The position numbers were made by a program, and so were the translations under genes. A DNA stretch of 25,431 nucleotides, taken from the NCBI GenBank assembly GCA_036275365.1, contig DASUDX010000033.1, positions 1 through 25,431 on the forward strand, given 5' to 3'. This DNA comes from DASUDX01 sp036275365. Lineage in GTDB: Bacteria; Pseudomonadota; Gammaproteobacteria; Nevskiales; Nevskiaceae. Within the stretch, counting starts at the first letter, position 1; the number at the start of each line of letters is the position of its first letter. The notes beneath the pieces are model-generated. The model was not told the origin of the DNA, made no database searches, and saw nothing but the letters and a program-made list of their open reading frames with translations. Positions 1-8,188 of this stretch are shown here, one piece after another.

Positions 1-1401
<1,401 letters not shown>

Positions 1402-1474
1402 CGACATCCGGACTCAGCTGGCGCCGGCGCCCGGAGGGCTGCCAGCGGAAAGGGGGTGGACCGCAGAACCGCGC

Positions 1475-1504
1475 ATATTACCGAACCCGAGGCCGCTTAG
1501 ACCA
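1475..1504 (-). promoter_or_regulatory. Possible internal promoter for rpoD
   Basis: On the minus strand a good -10 hexamer, TAATAT (1475-1480), lies 18 nt after a poor -35 candidate, TGGTCT (1499-1504), which overlaps the dnaG stop codon. It sits in the 95-nt dnaG-rpoD gap, about 75 nt before the rpoD start. E. coli rpoD is known to have its own promoters inside or near dnaG, so an extra promoter here is plausible. The -35 match is weak and the call rests mostly on the -10. Confidence 0.35.
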
Positions 1505-3236
1505 GCTTCTGCCCCTTGAGTTGCCGCTGCAGGGCCAGGCTCTCCTGCAGCTCGGCCGGGCTCAGGGCACGCGACTGGGAGGCCAGCATCAGGGCCTGGA
1601 AGCGCGCTTCCAGGGCCTTGGCGGTGAGGTGCTGGAGCACATCGCGGAACTCGGCCTCGAGGGCGGTCTCGCCCACGTCCAGGGCCAGGGCGGCGATCTT
1701 CTGCAGGATCGCCCCCTCCGGGCGGTCGCGGTACTGCTCCAGCAGCTGGCCGGCGGTCAGGCCCGGGTGCTCGCGGAAGGTTTCCAGCACCTCCACCAGC
1801 AGCGGTGCCCCCGCCAGACCGGAGCGGGCCAGCAGTTCCAGATGTCCGGCGAGATCCGCCAGATCCGGGCGCTCCAGCAGCAGCTGGAGGGCGCGCCGCA
1901 CCGGCCGGTTGGGTGCCGGGCTGCGCGCGGCCGGCGGCTCGCCGGCGCCGCTCTCCGGTTCGGCGGCCGCAGCCGGCGGCGCGGCGCTGGCGAAGTCCTC
2001 GCGGCGCAGCCGGGTCAGACGGGCCAGCTCGTCGACGATCACCGTGCGCAGGGCGCCTTCGCGCAGCCGCGCCAGATGCGGCCGGGCCAGGCCCACCAGG
2101 CGGGCCCGGCCATCGGGGGTGGCGAGATCGACCTGCTTGACCAGCTCGCCGATCAGGAAGCTGCCCAGGCTCATCGCCTCGGCCACCCGGGCGCGGAAGG
2201 CGGCCTCGCCGATCTCCTGCACCAGGGTGTCCGGATCGTGGCCATCGGGCAGGAACATGAAGCGGCACTGGCGGCGCTCGTCCACCTCGGGCAGGGCCTG
2301 TTCCAGCGCGCGCCAGGCGGCGGCGCGGCCGGCGCGGTCGCCATCGAAGCAGAACACCACCTGGTCGGTGGACTTGAACAGCAGGGCCAGGTGCTCGCGG
2401 GTGGTGGCGGTGCCGAGGGTGGCCACCGCCTCGGTGACCCCGTGCTGGGCCAGCATCACCACATCCATATAGCCTTCAACCACGATCAGCCGGTCCAGCG
2501 CACTGCGCCGCGCCTGCTTGGCCTCGTAGAGCCCGAACAGCTGACGGCCCTTGTGGAACAGCGGCGTTTCCGGCGAGTTGAGGTACTTGGCCGGGTCGTT
2601 GGCCAGGGTGCGCCCGCCGAAGGCGATGACCCGCCCGCGGGTATCGCGGATCGGGAACATCACCCGGTTGCGGAACACATCGAACACCCGGCCGCTCTCG
2701 CTCTTCTTGAGCAGGCCGGCGGTCAGCGCATGGACCGGATCGCCGAGCCGGCGGCTCAGCGAATCCCAGGCGTCCGGGGCGTAGCCGATGCCGAAGGTGC
2801 GCAGGGTCTCGTCACCCACCCCGCGCTTCTTAAGGTAATCGAGCGCCGGGCGGCTCTGGCGCAGCTGTTCGGCGTAGTGGCGCTGGGCGGCGGCCAGGGC
2901 ATCGAGCGGGCCTTCCATCACCGCCCGTTCGAAGCGGCCGCCCTCGCGGGGGACTTCCAGGCCCGCGCGGCCGGCGAGTTCCTCCACCGCCTCGACGAAG
3001 CTCAGGCGGTCGTACTCCATGAGAAAGCCGATGGCGTTGCCGTGCTTGCCCGAGGAGAAGCAGTGGAAGAACTGCTTGGCCGGCGAGACATAGAACGAAG
3101 GGGTCTTCTCGTTGGTGAACGGCGAGCAGGCCTTGAACTCGCGCCCCGCCCGCTTCAGTTCCAGGCGCGAGCCGATCACCTCGACGATGTCGGTGCGGGC
3201 CAGCAGATCCTGGATGAAGCTCTGGGGGATGCGCAT
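1497..3236 (-). CDS. dnaG: DNA primase DnaG with a degenerate zinc-binding domain
   Basis: Makes RNA primers for lagging-strand replication and is recruited by DnaB helicase. 579 aa, the normal family length. The order is: N-terminal CHC2-type domain (about 1-100), RNA-polymerase basic motif (KYLNSPETPLFHKGRQLFGLYEA region, about 218-240), TOPRIM core with E254 in VVEGYMD and the metal-binding FDGDRAG (D298, D300) plus a later PDGHDPDT motif, then a C-terminal helicase-binding region (about 430-579). The oddity is in the zinc domain. The family pattern CPFH...HCFGC reads SPFT...HCFSS, so the expected ligands are S38, T41, C59 and S62 and only one cysteine is kept. All surrounding conserved residues (NEKTPSF, QFFHCF, HGNAI) are intact, so this is not a frameshift. 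The ATG at 3236 lies directly against a 7-bp tandem repeat whose minus-strand sequence supplies a GGAAAC-like weak ribosome-binding site. Confidence 0.97.
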   Translation of the reverse strand: MRIPQSFIQDLLARTDIVEVIGSRLELKRAGREFKACSPFTNEKTPSFYVSPAKQFFHCFSSGKHGNAIGFLMEYDRLSFVEAVEELAGRAGLEVPREGGRFERAVMEGPLDALAAAQRHYAEQLRQSRPALDYLKKRGVGDETLRTFGIGYAPDAWDSLSRRLGDPVHALTAGLLKKSESGRVFDVFRNRVMFPIRDTRGRVIAFGGRTLANDPAKYLNSPETPLFHKGRQLFGLYEAKQARRSALDRLIVVEGYMDVVMLAQHGVTEAVATLGTATTREHLALLFKSTDQVVFCFDGDRAGRAAAWRALEQALPEVDERRQCRFMFLPDGHDPDTLVQEIGEAAFRARVAEAMSLGSFLIGELVKQVDLATPDGRARLVGLARPHLARLREGALRTVIVDELARLTRLRREDFASAAPPAAAAEPESGAGEPPAARSPAPNRPVRRALQLLLERPDLADLAGHLELLARSGLAGAPLLVEVLETFREHPGLTAGQLLEQYRDRPEGAILQKIAALALDVGETALEAEFRDVLQHLTAKALEARFQALMLASQSRALSPAELQESLALQRQLKGQKLV

Positions 3237-3239
3237 TCA

Positions 3240-3308
3240 GGCAGTTTCCAGTTTCCAGTTTCCGGTTTCCAGAACGCCAACGGCCATTCCTGGAAACTGG
3301 AAACTGCC
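3240..3308. repeat. 7-bp tandem repeat forming a 19-bp perfect inverted repeat
   Basis: The yqeY-dnaG gap contains four tandem 7-mers (cagtttc x3, then cggtttc) at 3242-3269. The first 19 bases (3240-3258) are a perfect inverted match to 3290-3308, and a further partial copy (ctggaaac) follows at 3311-3318. On the minus-strand transcript this can fold into a long hairpin with a loop of about 31 nt immediately before the dnaG start. The spacing and unit length do not fit CRISPR. It looks like a mobile or slippage-type intergenic repeat; whether it recurs elsewhere in the genome cannot be seen here. Confidence 0.85.
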
Positions 3309-3322
3309 GACTGGAAACGGCC

Positions 3323-3769
3323 TCACCCGAGCCGGGCCTTGATCAGCCCGGAGAGCTTGCCGAGGTCGGTGCGGCCCTGCACGCGCGGCTTGAGCGCCGC
3401 CATCACCTTGCCCATGTCCTTGCCGCCGCTGGCGCCGGTCTCGGCAATCACCTGGTCGATCAGCGCCTGCACCTCGGCTTCGCTGAGCTGCTGCGGCAGA
3501 TAGGCCATCAGCACGGTGATCTCGGCCGCCTCGTTGTCGGCCAGCTCGGGTCGGCCGCCGGCACGGAACTGGGCCTCGGCGTCGCGGCGCTGCTTCACCA
3601 TCTTCTCCACCGCCTGCTGCACCAGCTCGTCGGTGAGGGTCTTGGACTCCACCACCTCGCGCTGCTTGAGTTCGGCCGAGAGCATGCGCAGCACCGACAG
3701 GCGCGGCTTGTCACCGGCCTTCATCGCCGTCTTGATGTCCTCGGCGATACGGGTCTTGAGATCGGTCAT
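3323..3769 (-). CDS. yqeY: GatB/YqeY domain protein
   Basis: 148-aa protein of the YqeY family, related to the C-terminal tRNA-binding region of GatB amidotransferase subunits. The exact role is not established; the gene is commonly found between rpsU and dnaG in gammaproteobacteria. Family features are visible: an N-terminal helix (DLKTRIAEDIKTAMKAGD), the RLSVLRML segment, a middle EITVLMAYLPQQLSE block, and the C-terminal GKDMGKVMAALKPRVQGRTD motif. The start was set at ATG 3769 because a GGAG lies 8 nt upstream; the longer frame would need a TTG at 3781 that overlaps that ribosome-binding site. It is the second gene of the rpsU operon, downstream of a terminator-like hairpin. Confidence 0.93.
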   Translation of the reverse strand: MTDLKTRIAEDIKTAMKAGDKPRLSVLRMLSAELKQREVVESKTLTDELVQQAVEKMVKQRRDAEAQFRAGGRPELADNEAAEITVLMAYLPQQLSEAEVQALIDQVIAETGASGGKDMGKVMAALKPRVQGRTDLGKLSGLIKARLG

Positions 3770-3784
3770 CGGAAGCTCCAACGG

Positions 3785-3804
3785 AAAAAGGCCCCGGAGG
3801 GGCC
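3785..3804 (-). terminator. Rho-independent terminator or attenuator between rpsU and yqeY
   Basis: On the minus strand a GGCCCC stem (3799-3804 pairing with 3790-3795, 3-nt loop) is followed by TTTTT (3789-3785). This is a textbook intrinsic terminator after rpsU and just before the yqeY ribosome-binding site. E. coli has a comparable partial terminator between rpsU and dnaG that lets ribosomal protein be made in excess of primase and sigma, and the same logic is inferred here. Confidence 0.8.
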
Positions 3805-3813
3805 AGTCAGGAA

Positions 3814-3863
3814 GGCCGCCGGCACACCGGCGGCCCGAAGATCAGGCCCGCCGTGGGCGGGCC
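3814..3863. repeat. Two further GC-rich stem-loops after rpsU
   Basis: Two additional hairpins follow rpsU in tandem. GGCCGCCGG (3814-3822) pairs perfectly with CCGGCGGCC (3827-3835). GGCCCGCC (3845-3852) pairs with GGCGGGCC (3856-3863). Neither has a T tract on either strand. Together with the terminator at 3785-3804 they make the rpsU-yqeY leader unusually structured; they may protect the rpsU message end or tune read-through. Confidence 0.6.
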
Positions 3864-3899
3864 GGGAGGAAGGGGCCCGCCGCGGGCGGACCGCCGCCC

Positions 3900-4115
3900 T
3901 CAGTACAGCCGGGTCCGCCGGGTGACGTCGCGCGAGACCTTCTTCTGCTGCCGCTTCACGGCCGCCGCCCGCTTGCGCTTGCGCTCCATGCTGGGCTTCT
4001 CGAAGAACTCCTTCTTGCGGACATCGGTCAGCACACCGGCTTTTTCGCAGGTGCGCTTGAAGCGACGCAGGGCAACTTCAAACGGCTCGTTTTCGCGGAC
4101 GCGGACGGAAGGCAT
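3900..4115 (-). CDS. rpsU: 30S ribosomal protein S21
   Basis: 71 aa, the same length as E. coli S21, and recognisable end to end: VRVRENEPFEVALRRFKR, CEKAGVL, a KKEFFEKPS block, a Lys/Arg-rich centre and the terminal RRTRLY. S21 is a small basic protein of the 30S subunit that helps initiation. The start was set at ATG 4115; GTG and other in-frame upstream codons would add non-conserved residues. It is the first gene of the rpsU-yqeY-dnaG-rpoD operon and is followed by a strong terminator-like hairpin. Confidence 0.97.
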   Translation of the reverse strand: MPSVRVRENEPFEVALRRFKRTCEKAGVLTDVRKKEFFEKPSMERKRKRAAAVKRQQKKVSRDVTRRTRLY

Positions 4116-4178
4116 GCACACTCACTCGTTGGACGGCGCCACCGCCCCGGAGGGACGGCGTTACCAAAAAGGACGCGG

Positions 4179-4207
4179 AGTGTAGGCGCCGGCCCGGCCC
4201 GGCGCAA
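4179..4207 (-). promoter_or_regulatory. Promoter of the rpsU operon
   Basis: Minus-strand TTGCGC (4202-4207), a 17-nt spacer, then TACACT (4179-4184), about 64 nt upstream of the rpsU ATG. Spacing is optimal and both hexamers are reasonable sigma-70 matches. It overlaps a promoter-like pair for tsaD on the other strand. Confidence 0.6.
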
Positions 4208-4235
4208 GACCTCGGCTGCGGCGGCGGGCGATAAT
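4206..4235 (+). promoter_or_regulatory. Candidate tsaD promoter giving a leaderless message
   Basis: GATAAT (4230-4235, five of six matches to TATAAT) with a partial -35 AAGACC (4206-4211, 18-nt spacer). The tsaD ATG is at 4242, 6 nt after the -10, exactly where transcription would start, and no Shine-Dalgarno sequence lies between them. This suggests a leaderless tsaD transcript. The -35 is weak. Confidence 0.45.
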
Positions 4236-4241
4236 GCCGGC

Positions 4242-5252
4242 ATGCGCATCCTGGGCCTGGAAACCTCCTGCGACGAGACCGCCTGCGCCCTCTATGACGG
4301 GGAGCGCGGGCTGCTGGCCCATCAGCTGCATTCGCAGATCGCCCTCCACGCCGAGTATGGCGGGGTGGTGCCGGAGCTGGCCTCGCGCGACCACATCCGC
4401 CGCATCGATGCCCTGGTGGCCGCCACCCTCGAGGAGGCCGGCCTCGACCTCGCCGCGGTCGACGGGGTGGCCTATACCGCCGGCCCCGGCCTGATCGGCG
4501 CGCTGATGGTCGGCGCGGCCTTCGCCGCCGGGCTCGCCCTGGCGCGCGGCCTGCCGCTGATCCCGGTCCATCACATGGAAGGTCATCTGCTGGCGCCGAT
4601 GCTCGAGCCCGACCCGCCGGCCTTTCCCTTCCTCGCCCTGCTGGTGTCCGGCGGCCACACCCTGCTGGTGGGGGTGGAGGGCGTCGGGCGCTACCGGCTG
4701 CTCGGCGAGAGCCTGGACGACGCCGTCGGCGAGGCCTTCGACAAGACCGCCAAGCTGCTGGGCCTGCCCTACCCCGGCGGCCCCCACCTGGCCCGCCTGG
4801 CCGAGACCGGCAACCCCGGCCGCTTCCGCTTCCCGCGGCCGATGACCGATCGCCCGGGGCTCGACTTCAGCTTCAGCGGCCTCAAGACCGCGGCGCTGTG
4901 GGCCCTGCCCGAGGCCCGCGACGAGGCCGGCCGGGCGGATCTGGCCCGCGGCTTCGAGGACGCGGTGACCGAGACCCTGGCGATCAAGTGCGGCCGCGCG
5001 CTGGACGCCACCGGCTACCGCCGTCTGGTGGTGGCCGGCGGGGTCGGTGCCAATCAGCGCCTGCGCCAGCGGCTGCGCGCCCTGGCCGAGGCCCGCGGCG
5101 CCCAGCTGTACTTTCCGCGTCCGGCCTTCTGCACCGACAACGGCGCGATGATCGCCTACGCCGGCTGGGCCCGCCGCGCCCAGGCGCGCCCCGCCGCCGC
5201 CCCGCTGTTCGTCACCGCGCGCTGGTCGCTGGACCAGCTGGAGCCCGCCTGA
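4242..5252 (+). CDS. tsaD: tRNA N6-threonylcarbamoyladenosine synthase subunit TsaD
   Basis: Transfers the threonylcarbamoyl group from threonylcarbamoyl-AMP to A37 of ANN-decoding tRNAs, acting with TsaB and TsaE in the cytoplasm. 336 aa, the normal family length. Visible are the N-terminal ILGLETSCDET signature, HAEYGGVVPELASRDH (about 36-51), the metal-binding HMEGH motif (H111, H115), a nucleotide-binding LLVSGGHT segment (about 133-140), and the C-terminal FCTDNGAMIAYAG with the third ligand near D299. The ATG at 4242 is the only start giving the conserved N terminus. There is no ribosome-binding site, but a -10-like GATAAT lies just before it. folB starts 2 nt after the stop, so the two genes are co-transcribed. 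This arrangement next to rpsU is common in gammaproteobacteria. Confidence 0.97.
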   Translation: MRILGLETSCDETACALYDGERGLLAHQLHSQIALHAEYGGVVPELASRDHIRRIDALVAATLEEAGLDLAAVDGVAYTAGPGLIGALMVGAAFAAGLALARGLPLIPVHHMEGHLLAPMLEPDPPAFPFLALLVSGGHTLLVGVEGVGRYRLLGESLDDAVGEAFDKTAKLLGLPYPGGPHLARLAETGNPGRFRFPRPMTDRPGLDFSFSGLKTAALWALPEARDEAGRADLARGFEDAVTETLAIKCGRALDATGYRRLVVAGGVGANQRLRQRLRALAEARGAQLYFPRPAFCTDNGAMIAYAGWARRAQARPAAAPLFVTARWSLDQLEPA

Positions 5253-5254
5253 GC

Positions 5255-5629
5255 ATGGACACCATCTTCGTCACCGGTCTGCAGGTGCAGGCGCTGGTGG
5301 GCGTGCACGCCCATGAGCGGCTGGCGCCGCGGCCGCTGGTCTTCGATCTGGAAATGGATTACGACCTGCGCCCCTCGGCGGCCAGCGATGCCCTGCGCGA
5401 CACCCTCGACTACGCCGCGGTCTGCGCCGGCATCGAGGCCCTCTGCGCCGAGCGCCAGCCGCTGCTGATCGAGACCCTGGCCGAGCAGGTGGCGCGGATG
5501 CTGTTCGCCCGCTTCCCGCTGCTGGGGCTGCGCCTGACCCTGCACAAGCCGGGCGCGGTGGCCGGAACCGCCAGCCTCGGCGTGCGCATCGAGCGGCGGC
5601 GCGAGGACTACGCCGTCTGCGGGCGCTGA
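5255..5629 (+). CDS. folB: Dihydroneopterin aldolase FolB
   Basis: Cleaves 7,8-dihydroneopterin to 6-hydroxymethyl-dihydropterin and glycolaldehyde in folate synthesis. 124 aa, typical for the family. Visible are the N-terminal VTGLQVQALVGVHAHER segment with the G[VI]..HER motif, an LVFDLEMDYDL strand, DTLDYAAVCAGIEA, the LIETLAEQVARMLF helix with the conserved Glu, and the closing LTLHKPGAVAGTASLGVRIER strand with the conserved KP. It begins 2 nt after tsaD. Its last 22 bp overlap, tail to tail, with the 3' end of the opposing glycosyltransferase gene, so both coding sequences use the same DNA there. Confidence 0.94.
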   Translation: MDTIFVTGLQVQALVGVHAHERLAPRPLVFDLEMDYDLRPSAASDALRDTLDYAAVCAGIEALCAERQPLLIETLAEQVARMLFARFPLLGLRLTLHKPGAVAGTASLGVRIERRREDYAVCGR

Positions 5630-6648
5630 AGCGCGAGCAGACGCAGGGCCAGCCGCACGCTGGCCGCGGCCAGCGGCGCGGCGCCCGGCCAGGCGCGCCA
5701 GCGCGGTTCGATCCAGCGCTCATAGGCGCGCAGGGCTGGTCCCGGGGGGTCGCCGGCCAGGGCGTCGAGGGCATGCGGCAGCTGCCAGAGCTGGTCACGC
5801 AACCAGGGGCCCAGGGCCGCCCACAGCGCGGCCTGCTCGGCCGCCGGCCGCGCCGCCAGCCGCTGCTGCAGATCGCGGACGAACGGGGCCAGCCGCAGCC
5901 GCTGCGCCCGCCCCTGCTCGGCATACAGCCCGGGGGCGCCGTGAAGGAACTCGCTCAGCCCGGCCTGCTCGGCGCCCACCATCAGGGCCATCAGCGCCAG
6001 CCGCACGGCCGCCCCCTCGGTCTCGAAGCGGCGCGCGCTGGTCTCGAGCACTCCGGGCAGGCGCAGCCAGCGCCCGCCGGCGCCGCGCAGGGCGCGGTCC
6101 AGCCGCAGATCCTCGAAGAACGGCAGCGTGGCGTCGAAGCCGCCCAGCCGCTCGAGGCTGCGGCGGTGGATCAGCAGGCCCTGGTCGCCGTGCACGGTAC
6201 CCGGCCGCCCGCTGCGGGTCTTGGCAGCCAGATGACGGAACAGGGCGCCCTCGCGGGCGAAGCGCAGCGCGTAGTGGCCGGCCACCAGCGCCCCGCCGGC
6301 CGTGGCGCGGCGCATCAGGGCGAGGCCGTCGGCCAGGCACAGCCCGGCCGGCAGACGGGTGTCGGCGTGCAGGAACAGCAGCCACCCGGCGCGCGCGCTG
6401 GCGGCTCCGCGGTTCATCTGCGCGCCGCGACCGCGGACCCCGCTCACCACCCGGGCGCCGGCCGCTTGCGCCCGCTGCACGGTGTCATCGGTGGAGCCGC
6501 CATCGCTGACCACGATCTCCAGCGCCAGTCCGTGGCCGGCCGGCCCCTGCAGATCCGCCAGCAGCCCGGGCAGGCTGCCGGCTTCGTCGAGGGTGGGAAC
6601 AATCACCGCCAGCGCGGGCGGCGAGGGCTTACTGCCGGGTGTCCTCAT
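5608..6648 (-). CDS. TIGR04283-type family 2 glycosyltransferase with C-terminal extension
   Basis: A GT-A fold glycosyltransferase of the type often labelled arsenosugar biosynthesis glycosyltransferase. Motifs in order: AVIVPTLDEAGSLP (14-27), VVSDGGSTDDT (46-56), RGRGAQMNRG (72-81), LFLHADT (91-97), GDQG (154-157), FFEDLRLDRALR (177-188) and TSARRFE (203-209). The recognisable family domain ends near residue 225. A further ~120 residues, rich in Arg, Ala, Leu and Trp and without a recognised domain, make this 346-aa protein clearly longer than the usual ~220-230 aa. The start at ATG 6648 lies inside the end of the acyl-CoA ligase gene (20-bp overlap), implying translational coupling. No arsenic or radical-SAM genes are nearby, so the arsenosugar label should not be taken literally; the sugar and acceptor are unknown. 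Confidence 0.85.
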   Translation of the reverse strand: MRTPGSKPSPPALAVIVPTLDEAGSLPGLLADLQGPAGHGLALEIVVSDGGSTDDTVQRAQAAGARVVSGVRGRGAQMNRGAASARAGWLLFLHADTRLPAGLCLADGLALMRRATAGGALVAGHYALRFAREGALFRHLAAKTRSGRPGTVHGDQGLLIHRRSLERLGGFDATLPFFEDLRLDRALRGAGGRWLRLPGVLETSARRFETEGAAVRLALMALMVGAEQAGLSEFLHGAPGLYAEQGRAQRLRLAPFVRDLQQRLAARPAAEQAALWAALGPWLRDQLWQLPHALDALAGDPPGPALRAYERWIEPRWRAWPGAAPLAAASVRLALRLLALQRPQTA

Positions 6649-8122
6649 GGACGCTGTCCACCAGCTGGCGGCGCAGCGCCGGGCGGTCGATCTTGCCGGC
6701 GGCCGTGCGCGGCAGCGAGGCCGCCAGCAGGATGCGGCTGGGCAGCTTGTAATCGGGCAGCTCGGCGCGCAGGGCCTCGCGCAGCTGGGGCGGATCGAGC
6801 TTGAAGCCGGGCTCGACGCTGACCACCGCCACCCCGGCCTCGCCCCAGCGCGCATCCGGCACGCTGATCACCGCGCAGTCGCGCACCCCCCCGCAGCGCA
6901 TCAGCGCCATTTCGATCTCGGCCGGGTAGACCGTCTCGCCGGCACTCAGATAGCTGTCCTTGCGGCGGCCATGGATGAAGAAGCGGCCCTCGCTGTCGGT
7001 GGAGGCGAGATCGCCGGTCCACAGCCAGCCCTGATGGAACTGCCGCGCCCACTCCTCCGGCTGCAGCGGATAGCCGGCGCAGAGCTGGCTGCCGGCCAGC
7101 GTCAGCTCGCCGATCTCGCCCACCGGGCAGGGAGCGCCATCGGGCTTGCGCACCACCGCCTCGATCCCGGGCAGCGGCCGGCCCACGCAGTGGGTGACGC
7201 TCGGCGTATCGTCGGCGGCGTGGGCGAAGCAGTTGACGCCCGCCTCGGTCAGGCCATAGCCCGGATAGACGCTCAGGCCGCGCTCGCGCAGCCGTTCGGC
7301 CACCGGATCGGGCAGCGGCGCCCCGCCGCTGATGGCTCTGCGCACGCCGCTGAAGTCGGTGTGGCCGAACTCGCGATGGTCGATCAGCCACTGGTAGAGA
7401 TTGGGCGCGAGAAACAGCTGGGTGGCCTGGTGCCGGCGCAGGTGATCGAGGTAGTCGCCCGGGTCGTACTGGGGCATCAGCACGATGCGCCCGCCCACCG
7501 ACAGCAGCGGCGGCACCAGCACATTGACGCTGACATGGAAGCAGGGTGTGGCCTGGATGGCGCAGTCATCCTCGCGCAGGCCCCAGCCGGCGACGGTGGC
7601 GCGGGCATTGGCGAGGATCTGCCGGTAGGGCAGCCCCACCCACTTGGGCGCCCCGGTGCTGCCGCCGGTGCCCATCATCATCCACAGCGACTCGGGGTCG
7701 GGGCTGCGGTCGGGCAGCGGACGCGCCTCGCCGGCTGCCAGCCAGTCGCGATAGTCGGCGAGCCGGGTCCAGCCGCAGGAGAACAGGCTGGCGTGATGCA
7801 GATGGCGGCTGTCGAGAAAGGCGAAGCGCGGCTTGAGCTGGGCCACCAGCCCGCCCAGGTGCTCGGGCGCCAGGCGGCGGTTGAGCGGGGCATAGACGAA
7901 GCCCAGCCGGGCCGCAGCCAGGAACAGATCGAAATGCACCAGGTGGTTGAGCGCCAGCACCGTGACCGGGTCGCCCGGGCCCACGCCCAGGCTCTGCAGC
8001 CGGCGCGCCAGGCGGGTGGCGCGCTCGTCGAGATCGGCATAGCTGTACCAGCGGCCGTTGAACCACAGCGCCGGGCGCCGCGGGTCCCGCTGCAGGATCT
8101 CGCCGATCAGGGGTAGGGGCAT
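6629..8122 (-). CDS. AMP-dependent acyl-CoA synthetase / ligase
   Basis: ANL-superfamily enzyme that activates a carboxylic acid as an acyl-adenylate and passes it to CoA. 497 aa from ATG 8122. Motifs: GTGGSTGAPK (151-160, phosphate loop), YPGYGLTEAG (A5), LWTGDLA (A7), GRRKDSYLSAGETVYPAEIE (A8 hinge), and PRTAAGKIDR with the adenylating lysine K477. All catalytic motifs are present, so it should be active. The substrate is not clear; overall it resembles fatty or aromatic acyl-CoA ligases. ATG 8122 was chosen because it begins the conserved N-terminal part and has a GAGG about 11 nt upstream; a GTG at 8149 is possible. It lies 66 nt after the TetR gene and overlaps the glycosyltransferase by 20 bp, forming one probable operon. 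Confidence 0.9.
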   Translation of the reverse strand: MPLPLIGEILQRDPRRPALWFNGRWYSYADLDERATRLARRLQSLGVGPGDPVTVLALNHLVHFDLFLAAARLGFVYAPLNRRLAPEHLGGLVAQLKPRFAFLDSRHLHHASLFSCGWTRLADYRDWLAAGEARPLPDRSPDPESLWMMMGTGGSTGAPKWVGLPYRQILANARATVAGWGLREDDCAIQATPCFHVSVNVLVPPLLSVGGRIVLMPQYDPGDYLDHLRRHQATQLFLAPNLYQWLIDHREFGHTDFSGVRRAISGGAPLPDPVAERLRERGLSVYPGYGLTEAGVNCFAHAADDTPSVTHCVGRPLPGIEAVVRKPDGAPCPVGEIGELTLAGSQLCAGYPLQPEEWARQFHQGWLWTGDLASTDSEGRFFIHGRRKDSYLSAGETVYPAEIEMALMRCGGVRDCAVISVPDARWGEAGVAVVSVEPGFKLDPPQLREALRAELPDYKLPSRILLAASLPRTAAGKIDRPALRRQLVDSVHEDTRQ

Positions 8123-8188
8123 GGGGCTGCTGTCCTCGGACCAACCCACCTTACCCCAGGCCGGGGAGGCTTGTCCCCGCCGGCGCGC

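Noticed and set aside
3240..3320. CRISPR array near dnaG
   Set aside because: Repeat unit is only 7 bp with no spacers, and one half is inverted; no cas genes nearby.
1521..3503. 660-codon plus-strand frame opposite dnaG and yqeY
   Set aside because: Gln/Gly/Ala/His-rich antisense frame without a ribosome-binding site or any recognisable motif; dnaG occupies the other strand.
5608..6648. Arsenosugar biosynthesis function for the glycosyltransferase
   Set aside because: The family label is carried over from ArsS-linked members; no radical-SAM or arsenic genes lie here, so only the fold and family are claimed.
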